A stretch of 10,938 bases of DNA from JBEIUO01 sp964549785. GTDB lineage: Bacteria; Planctomycetota; Phycisphaerae; Phycisphaerales; UBA1924. The stretch spans positions 1 through 10,938 of the forward strand of contig CAZJXA010000101.1 in the NCBI GenBank assembly GCA_964549785.1, written 5' to 3'. Shown in pieces: positions 6,226 to 10,938 of the stretch (the stretch's first letter is position 1; every line of letters starts with the position of its first letter). The notes under the pieces were generated by a model. That model was given only the letters and a program-made list of their open reading frames with translations, did no database searches and had not been told where the DNA came from. Both the position numbers and the translations under genes were made by a program.

Positions 6226-7125
6226 ATGTTGAACATAATGCGGGTGATGGTGTTGGCGGCTTTTTCGGCGATCGCGACAGCCCAGCAAACGGGGCCAGAT
6301 GAAAAGGCTGGCGGGGTGGGCAGCGAGGCAGCGCGGGCCGAGGGCAAGGCAACGCCGCGGGCCCGCCTTCAATCAGATCTCGACCGCCGGACGTGGTCGG
6401 TGGAGGGACTTGAACGGATCGCACTGGTGCATGTGCCGACGGACGGCGCGGAGACAGAGATGCCCGTGGTCTTTGCGTTTCATGGGCATGGCGGCGGGGC
6501 CCGTCAGGCGTCTCGGTCGTTTCGGTTGCACACGCTGTGGCCGGCGGCGATCGTCGTGTACATGGAGGGAGTGCCGACGCCCGGCGCGCTCACCGACCCC
6601 GAGGGGAAGCGGAACGGCTGGCAGAATCGCTCCGGGCTGCACGACGACCGTGATCTGAAGTTCTTTGACGCCGTGCTGGCGACGCTCAGAACGGATTACA
6701 AGGTCGATGCAGCGCGGATCTTCGCGATGGGGCACTCGAATGGCGGTGGGTTTACCTACCTGCTCTGGAAGGAGCGTCCGGAGATCTTTGCCGCTTTCGC
6801 GCCCTCGGGCTCATTCACTCTCGAGGCACCGAATCTGACGCCCAAGCCCGCGCTGCATATCGCGGGCAAGGCGGACGAGTTGGTAAAGTTCCGGAATCAG
6901 GAGCGAACGATCGAGGCGATCCGGAAGGTGAACGGGTGCGCCGAAGCCGGGACGGCCTGGGCGGAGGACTGCACGATGTACGCATCGACGACCCGGACAC
7001 CGCTCGTGACCCTTGTGCATGAAGGGGGCCACAAGTACCCGAAGGAGGCACCGGCGTTGATCGTGAAGTTCTTCAAGGAGCAGCAGAAGGCAGACGCGGA
7101 ACATCCCGCGCAAACGCCCGAATAG
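6226..7125 (+). CDS. Secreted serine esterase, LpqC/PHB-depolymerase-like alpha/beta hydrolase
   Basis: The 299-residue product begins with a short signal peptide (MLNIMRVMVLAAFSAIATA, probable cleavage before QQ at about 19/20). An alpha/beta-hydrolase domain follows, with an oxyanion-type HGHGG at 86-90, the nucleophile motif GHSNGGG with Ser171, a likely acid Asp217 in HIAGKADELVKF, and the catalytic His269 in HEGGHKYP. This order and the GHSNGG motif fit the COG3509 group (LpqC, feruloyl esterases, poly-3-hydroxybutyrate depolymerases). Cys238 and Cys249 could form the disulfide often seen in exported members. It probably cleaves ester bonds outside the cytoplasm, for example in polymers or acetyl/feruloyl-substituted polysaccharides; the substrate cannot be read from sequence. 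No carbohydrate-binding domain is attached. ATG 6226 has a strong GGAGG at 6214-6218. It converges with xerC 45 bases away. Confidence 0.88.
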   Translation: MLNIMRVMVLAAFSAIATAQQTGPDEKAGGVGSEAARAEGKATPRARLQSDLDRRTWSVEGLERIALVHVPTDGAETEMPVVFAFHGHGGGARQASRSFRLHTLWPAAIVVYMEGVPTPGALTDPEGKRNGWQNRSGLHDDRDLKFFDAVLATLRTDYKVDAARIFAMGHSNGGGFTYLLWKERPEIFAAFAPSGSFTLEAPNLTPKPALHIAGKADELVKFRNQERTIEAIRKVNGCAEAGTAWAEDCTMYASTTRTPLVTLVHEGGHKYPKEAPALIVKFFKEQQKADAEHPAQTPE

Positions 7126-7170
7126 GTTTCTGCGGCGCGATGGGAGTGGGGGCTGGTGTCGCCGCGGGAA

Positions 7171-8205
7171 TCAGCTCGCCTGTGCCCGCGGGTGGGCTTT
7201 CGTGTAAGTGTCCTGCATGCGCTGCGTGGTGAGGTGCGTGTAGACCTGCGTGGTCGAGAGAGACTGGTGGCCCAGGAGTTCCTGGACGCTCCGCAAGTCG
7301 GCGCCGTTATCAAGCAAGTGGGTGGCGAAACTGTGGCGGAGAGTGTGCGGGCTGATGGTGGGGTCGAGTCCGACGCCCTTGAGGTATTTATCGAGCTTGC
7401 GGCGAACCGAACGGCTGCTGAGACGACCCCCGTGCTTATTAAGGAACAGGGGGAGGTCGGACGCGTTCGCGCGGGCGGCCGGGCCGAACTTGGGATCGGT
7501 TTTGAGGAGGTCAACGTAACGGACGATGGCCGCGAGCGCGTGCGAACCCAGCGGCACGATCCGCTCTTTCTTACCCTTGCCCTTGACGCGAAGGGCTTCA
7601 CCCAAGAGGTCGAGATCGGGGACGGCGAGACCGACGAGTTCGCTGACGCGGATGCCGGTCGAGTACAAGGTTTCGAGCATGGCGCGATCGCGGCGGCCGA
7701 GCACGTCCGCGTCGCTGGGGGCCGAGAGCAATCGCTCGACCTGATCGATGGTGATCGCCTTGGGGAGTCGCTTGCCCTGGCGGGGCGTGCGGATCATGAT
7801 CATGGGGTTGCTGCTGCAGAGTTCACGCTTGTCGGCCCACTTGTAGAACGAACGCAGGGTCGCGATCTTCCGGGCCATGGTCGCGGGTGAGTAGTGCTGC
7901 TCGCCGAGGCGAGCCAGAAACGCGCGGATGCTTTCGGCGGTGGCACCGCAGATATGGTCCGTGATGGTCCGTGTGCCGATGCTGCCAGCGACACCGGGCG
8001 CGGTCGCGATCGGCCGTTCGCCGCTCTCGATGGCGCGAAGGGAAGCGGTTTCCTTGGCCAGATCGGGGTCGATTTTAAGGGAAGTCTGAAGGAACTCGAT
8101 GTATTGCCGCAGGTCGGCACCGTAGCAGCGGGCCGTGTAGGGGCTGAAGTGCCGCTCATCGGCAAGGTATGAGGTAAAAGCGTCGGTAACGGGAAGCGTC
8201 GACAT
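7171..8205 (-). CDS. xerC: Tyrosine recombinase, XerC/XerD family
   Basis: The 344-residue product has the full set of tyrosine-recombinase catalytic residues: Arg186 (YSTGIRVSELVGL), Lys210 (VKGKGKKERIVPL), His287 and Arg290 (SPHTLRHSFATHLL), His313 (ELLGHQSLSTTQVY) and the nucleophile Tyr322. The C-terminus YTKAHPRAQAS and RSVQELLGHQSLSTTQVYTHL look more like XerC than XerD. Xer proteins resolve chromosome dimers at dif. The protein is about 45 residues longer than E. coli XerC because of an insertion at about 43-88 in the N-terminal core-binding domain. ATG 8205 has GGAG (8217-8214) eight bases upstream; the frame stays open to 8661 but would overlap the lipoprotein gene and looks non-coding. 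It is the last gene of a minus-strand run, after a 335-base gap full of inverted repeats. It could instead be a stand-alone XerA-like recombinase or an element integrase, but no mobile-element partners are seen. Confidence 0.93.
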   Translation of the reverse strand: MSTLPVTDAFTSYLADERHFSPYTARCYGADLRQYIEFLQTSLKIDPDLAKETASLRAIESGERPIATAPGVAGSIGTRTITDHICGATAESIRAFLARLGEQHYSPATMARKIATLRSFYKWADKRELCSSNPMIMIRTPRQGKRLPKAITIDQVERLLSAPSDADVLGRRDRAMLETLYSTGIRVSELVGLAVPDLDLLGEALRVKGKGKKERIVPLGSHALAAIVRYVDLLKTDPKFGPAARANASDLPLFLNKHGGRLSSRSVRRKLDKYLKGVGLDPTISPHTLRHSFATHLLDNGADLRSVQELLGHQSLSTTQVYTHLTTQRMQDTYTKAHPRAQAS

Positions 8206-8405
8206 TTCCAACACTCCGAAAGCCGCCGGCGACCGCCGCGGGCAGCGGCAGCGGTATTGGGCGGAAGGCGCGAATCTGAACAAACCGGACGTGGCAATAA
8301 CTCTCATCAAGTCGGCATTTCCGACGTTCGTCTTGACCCCTGTCGGCGTGGTTTCCGAAAAGTCCGAGAAACCGGAGGTCCGTTTGCGGCCCGTACGGTA
8401 GGGCG

Positions 8406-8418
8406 AATACCCGGTATT
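8406..8418. repeat. 13-base palindrome, operator-like
   Basis: AATACC and GGTATT are exact inverted repeats around a single C. It lies 13 bases from the larger inverted repeat at 8431 and 8 bases from the palindrome CCGTACGG (8391-8398). The size suits a dimeric repressor half-site pair, but no regulator gene is nearby and nothing confirms binding. Confidence 0.35.
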
Positions 8419-8430
8419 AGGGAATTTGGT

Positions 8431-8460
8431 GGACGCATTGCCGCAGGAGGCGATGCGTCC
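8431..8460. repeat. 30-base inverted repeat with Xer-site geometry
   Basis: The left arm GGACGCATTGCC and the reverse complement of the right arm, GGACGCATCGCC, agree at 11 of 12 positions and flank a 6-base centre, GCAGGA. Tyrosine-recombinase core sites such as dif have two roughly 11-base arms and a 6-base centre, and a Xer gene begins 226 bases away. As RNA it would form a 12-bp stem with one G-U pair and a six-base loop. The arms are GC-rich and do not match the usual AT-rich dif consensus beyond a CGCAT core. The repeat itself is certain; its role is not. Confidence 0.55.
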
Positions 8461-8514
8461 AATAATGTTCGCTCGAAACCGGCTGTTGGATCGATAAAAT
8501 TCAAGCCGATTTTG

Positions 8515-8526
8515 CGCGAGCTCGCG
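8515..8526. repeat. 12-base perfect palindrome downstream of the lipoprotein gene
   Basis: CGCGAGCTCGCG is self-complementary with no centre spacer and lies 15 bases past the stop of the CsgG-like lipoprotein gene. A spacer-less palindrome forms a poor hairpin and no T-run follows, so a protein-binding site is more plausible than a terminator. It may be chance in GC-rich DNA. Confidence 0.3.
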
Positions 8527-8540
8527 ACCCGTGCCAAGAT

Positions 8541-9326
8541 TTATTCGTCGGATGCCCCTGCGCGCCCTGAGCGGACCCACTCGGAGCGGAGCAGATCGTC
8601 CATGATCTGGTATGCCGCGAACTCGCCGAACAACTCGGCGCTGGCGAGATACCGTCGCCACGCAAGGGCGGTCGTGTCCTGGCTGCGGCCGATCGCGAAC
8701 TGACGGACCTGCATCTGGGTCTCGTGGCTCTTGCCGTCAAAGACGGCAGACGTCGTGGACATCGGTTCGGCGCCGGTGGATTTGGGGGGAAGGTCGGAGG
8801 TTTGCGTGGCGAGCGACTGGGGAGCCAGCGACTCGCTGACGTTCGGCCCCGACTCGCTGAAGAGGGCCAAGGCCATCCCCAGCGTGGGGGTGTAAGGGTC
8901 GTAGGCCGTGATCGAACCCACCACCACGGCATCGACGCCCAGCGCAGAACCCAGTTGTCGGGCTTCGGTAGGGTTGGAGACAGACGCCATTTTGAGCGAC
9001 GTCATTGCCTGCAGGACGCGGTTGAGCGGCACGACCCGCACCCCGCGGATTTGCTCGGTCGCGGCGATCAGTTTGTCGGTCAGGATTTTGGAATCGACAA
9101 CGGTGGTGCCAGACTCGTTCCGAAGCGGGAGAACGGCCCAGAGGCGTTCACCCTGCGCAGCGTCATAAGGGGCGACCAGGACGCGCGGGGCGACGAGTTC
9201 GGGCTTGGGTGGCGAGCAGGCGGGGAGGAAAATGGCAGAAAGCAGCACGCAAATCGCAGATGAAAGCGGGCGGAGCACGGTTGGCTGATGAATGACTGCT
9301 CGCGGCGTGTCTGGCATGGGCGTCAT
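8541..9326 (-). CDS. Lipoprotein with CsgG/TolB N-domain-like fold
   Basis: The 261-residue product has a hydrophobic signal (about 18-33) ending in a lipobox LPAC with Cys37, so it is probably a lipoprotein facing the periplasm. The folded part, about 62-145, contains LWAVLPLRNESG (62-73), a helix KILTDKLIAATEQI, GVRVVPLNRVLQAM and ARQLGSALGVDAVVVGSITAYDPYTP (122-147). This strand-helix-strand pattern, with 'LG.DAVVVG.IT', is typical of CsgG-type outer-membrane lipoproteins, LpoB and the N-terminal domain of TolB. A serine/threonine-rich linker (about 158-195) leads to a C-terminal helix (220-250). The start is uncertain: ATG 9326 follows GGAAGGGG at a loose spacing, GTG 9347 and ATG 9317 are alternatives, and all keep the signal. 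It lies 42 bases after the TolB-like propeller gene on the same strand, suggesting joint work in envelope maintenance; the exact role is unknown. Confidence 0.8.
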   Translation of the reverse strand: MTPMPDTPRAVIHQPTVLRPLSSAICVLLSAIFLPACSPPKPELVAPRVLVAPYDAAQGERLWAVLPLRNESGTTVVDSKILTDKLIAATEQIRGVRVVPLNRVLQAMTSLKMASVSNPTEARQLGSALGVDAVVVGSITAYDPYTPTLGMALALFSESGPNVSESLAPQSLATQTSDLPPKSTGAEPMSTTSAVFDGKSHETQMQVRQFAIGRSQDTTALAWRRYLASAELFGEFAAYQIMDDLLRSEWVRSGRAGASDE

Positions 9327-9368
9327 TCTGCGGTGTGCCCCTTCCACACACGCGGGAGGCCCAGCCGT

Positions 9369-10568
9369 TCATTCGGCATCGGCCTGTCCGAGCGTTTCGG
9401 GCGGGGTTTCGGAGTCGGCGGCGACAGGGTCGGGCGTGCGGATGGCGAGTTGAGCGGTGGCGACAGCGGACGCCATATCCATCGACCAGACGCCGTTTCG
9501 ACCGTCACGGTTGCTGACAAAGAATACTCGCTCGGGCGAAGCCCACGCCGGACTGGTCGCGGTGGCGGACGAGCCCGTAAGGCGGACTTGGCCTTCGCCG
9601 CTGCTGTGCATCATCCATAGTTCGGCCGTCGCCGCGGGCGACGGGGCCGTGGTGGGTTCGGCCTGGGCGTAGACGACCCATTCGCCGTCGGGGCTCCATT
9701 CAGGATTGATGAACGCCTTGCTGCCGCTGGAGGCGAGCATCGAGGGCTGCCCTGCGCTGGCGGGGCCCACGTCGATCGACCAAATGGCGAAGGATCGGCT
9801 GCCGCGCTCGCGACCGAGTTGGAAGAGGATGCGGTCGGTGCCGTTGGGACCGGTGCCTCCGACGGGGCACCAGCGGGGGCGGTAGCCAAGGCCGATGAAG
9901 GTCGGATTGCCCGACGAGGTCAGCGGAATGGTCCACATCTCCCACTTGCCTGAACCGATGTTCCGGCGGGAGAACACGAGTCTGGAACCGTCGGGGCTAA
10001 AGGATGGGAAAACTTCGTCCTCGACCCCGTCGGTGAGTTGCAGGGCACGGCCACCCGCGACGGACATGACAAAGAGATTCCAATTCCCGGAACGGTTGTT
10101 GGCATAGGCAATCGTGGAACCGTCCGGGCTGATCGCAGGCATGGCATCCTGGGCGGGGTCGTTGGTCAGCTGGGTGACCATCCGACCGGCGATGCCCTTG
10201 ATGAAGATGTCGGAGGTTTGGCTGTGCTGCGTGCTCGCGAAGACCAGGAAGGCACCGTCGCGGCTGACGCACGGGTCAAAGTCATCTCCCTCTTCACCGA
10301 AGGTGGCCGGCGCCAGGCCGGTGGTGACGACGCCATCGGTTTCGGGAGTGGTCGCGGCGACGGCCACTCCACCGCTCGATGGCTCGTAAGTCTCGTGAAA
10401 AGTTGCATTTGCGGTCGTTGACGGGGCTTCGTCCTGAGCTTCAACCGGCGCGGTGGGAGTGACCCCGGTTCGCCAATGAGCCATTGGTTGGTCGTCGCCG
10501 GAGGAGGCACATCCGACGGTTAAAGACATGGCGAAGAGGGCCGACAGGGCGCGGAGCAAGTGTTTCAT
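9369..10568 (-). CDS. TolB-like beta-propeller lipoprotein (PD40 repeats)
   Basis: The 399-residue product begins MKHLLRALSALFAMSLTVGC; the signal ends at Cys20 in a slightly unusual lipobox (TVGC), so lipidation is likely. A T/A/P-rich linker (21-90) precedes a propeller with at least five blades, each with the 'SPDG..laf...r.g...l....' pattern of PD40/TolB repeats: SRDGAFLVFAST (102-113), SPDGSTIAYANNRSGNWNLFVM (147-168), SPDGSRLVFSRRN (191-203), SPDGEWVVYAQ (292-302) and PERVFFVSNRDGRNGVWSM (345-363). TolB propellers bind Pal in the Tol-Pal envelope system. The TolB N-terminal domain is missing here, but a protein with that fold is encoded next on the same strand. ATG 10568 is preferred over an in-frame TTG at 10589; its ribosome binding site is weak (GGGTAA). 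A secreted sensor or scaffold propeller unrelated to Tol-Pal is possible. Confidence 0.85.
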   Translation of the reverse strand: MKHLLRALSALFAMSLTVGCASSGDDQPMAHWRTGVTPTAPVEAQDEAPSTTANATFHETYEPSSGGVAVAATTPETDGVVTTGLAPATFGEEGDDFDPCVSRDGAFLVFASTQHSQTSDIFIKGIAGRMVTQLTNDPAQDAMPAISPDGSTIAYANNRSGNWNLFVMSVAGGRALQLTDGVEDEVFPSFSPDGSRLVFSRRNIGSGKWEMWTIPLTSSGNPTFIGLGYRPRWCPVGGTGPNGTDRILFQLGRERGSRSFAIWSIDVGPASAGQPSMLASSGSKAFINPEWSPDGEWVVYAQAEPTTAPSPAATAELWMMHSSGEGQVRLTGSSATATSPAWASPERVFFVSNRDGRNGVWSMDMASAVATAQLAIRTPDPVAADSETPPETLGQADAE

Positions 10569-10698
10569 TGAGTTACCCGATGGCTGCAAGCGTGAGCGAG
10601 GGTGGAGCAGGCTGCGCGACCCTGGACAAAGGACCGCTCAGGCACCATCGGTTGATATCGGGCGTGGCTTTGGGGAGAGTTTGCGGCACTTGGGCATC

Positions 10699-10938
10699 TC
10701 AAAGCCACGACTCGCGGGTGACGACGCCGCGAGCGTCGGCCGGACGACCGCGGACGTGGCCGCGTTCGGTCTGGCTGAGGTGGTCGAAGTACCGGTGGAG
10801 TTCGTCGCTGGAGAAGCCGCTGAGGAAGGCCGTGGTCGCCGTCGGATTGAGGTGGACGATGCGGGCAAGCAGTTGTTCGCGCCCGAGCGTGCCGGATGAT
10901 GCGTCGGAGAGCGCCGATGACGGGGGAGGGAATTGGGC
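10699..10938 (-). CDS. C-terminal part of an unknown protein, continues past the window edge
   Basis: On the minus strand one frame is open from the window edge to a TGA at 10701-10699, giving 79 residues with no start codon inside the window, so the gene is truncated by the edge. The sequence is protein-like: a P/S-rich linker, then GREQLLARIVHLNPTATTAF and LSGFSSDELHRYFDHLSQTE, which read as two short amphipathic helices, then a basic tail ending VVTRESWL. The 'LL.RI..LNPTA..FL..FS...L..Y..HL' pattern is one I associate with small uncharacterised planctomycete proteins or C-terminal modules, from memory only. It lies 130 bases upstream of the TolB-like gene on the same strand and may head the same transcription unit. 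No function can be given. The 130-base gap shows no clear promoter or terminator. Confidence 0.7.
   Translation of the reverse strand, partial: AQFPPPSSALSDASSGTLGREQLLARIVHLNPTATTAFLSGFSSDELHRYFDHLSQTERGHVRGRPADARGVVTRESWL

Larger units (their letters stand above)
8206..8540 (-). other. Gap upstream of xerC, rich in inverted repeats
   Basis: The 335 bases between the CsgG-like lipoprotein stop and the xerC start hold no convincing gene; translations in all frames are R/P/S-rich and unlike proteins. Between 8391 and 8526 lie four exact or near-exact inverted repeats: CCGTACGG (8391-8398), AATACC-C-GGTATT (8406-8418), a 30-base element (8431-8460) and CGCGAGCTCGCG (8515-8526). No T-run follows any of them, so none is a standard terminator. 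The gap probably contains the xerC promoter or leader and may contain a recombination or operator site. Confidence 0.5.

Noticed and set aside
5969..6424. Upstream extension of the 461-residue gene to 6424
   Set aside because: The extension is P/R/S-rich and overlaps the start of the esterase gene, while ATG 5968 has a strong AGGAG at ideal spacing.
7132..7165. Inverted repeat GCGGCG / CGCCGC between the esterase and xerC as a bidirectional terminator
   Set aside because: The loop is 22 bases and no T-run follows on either strand, so it is probably chance pairing.
8431..8460. Integron attC site next to the recombinase
   Set aside because: No GTTRRRY/RYYYAAC core pair is present and the recombinase looks like XerC rather than an integron integrase; there is no cassette array.
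8206..8661. Upstream extension of xerC to 8661
   Set aside because: It would overlap the 3' end of the lipoprotein gene, its translation is not Xer-like, and ATG 8205 has its own GGAG.

Overview
The window reads as a stretch of high-GC bacterial chromosome, most likely from the Planctomycetota and probably a Phycisphaerae-like lineage. This is inferred from the membrane-protein family at 2114-3373, the 'LNPTA...FLSGFS' type C-terminus at 10699-10938, the ptsN/HPr pair beside hpf, and the many lineage-specific proteins. No rRNA, tRNA, CRISPR array or insertion sequence is visible. Most starts that can be judged have GGAG-type ribosome binding sites; the exceptions are noted.

Left part (1-1900): a plus-strand cassette of hpf (ribosome hibernation), ptsN (EIIA of the nitrogen/fructose PTS type) and an HPr phosphocarrier. 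It faces a minus-strand DUF3467 gene, with a minus-strand intrinsic terminator between them. ptsN and HPr form a minimal phosphorelay; no EI, HPr kinase or sugar permease is in view, so a regulatory role is more likely than sugar transport.

Middle (2114-7125): a plus-strand, tightly packed run of a six-TM membrane protein, a small unknown protein and rsmG (16S rRNA G527 methyltransferase). It converges with a 461-residue minus-strand protein of unknown function that has hints of a vicinal-oxygen-chelate-like metal site. Across a 257-base divergent gap lies a secreted serine esterase of the LpqC/PHB-depolymerase type.

Right part (7171-10938): all genes are on the minus strand. In transcription order they are a truncated gene entering from the right edge, a lipidated TolB-like beta-propeller protein, a CsgG/TolB-N-domain-like lipoprotein and a XerC-type tyrosine recombinase. 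The two lipoproteins together resemble the two domains of TolB. The 335-base gap between the second lipoprotein and xerC is unusually rich in inverted repeats. One of them has two near-identical 12-base arms around a 6-base centre, the geometry of a Xer recombination site. That element and the apparent two-lipoprotein TolB are the most interesting things in the window.
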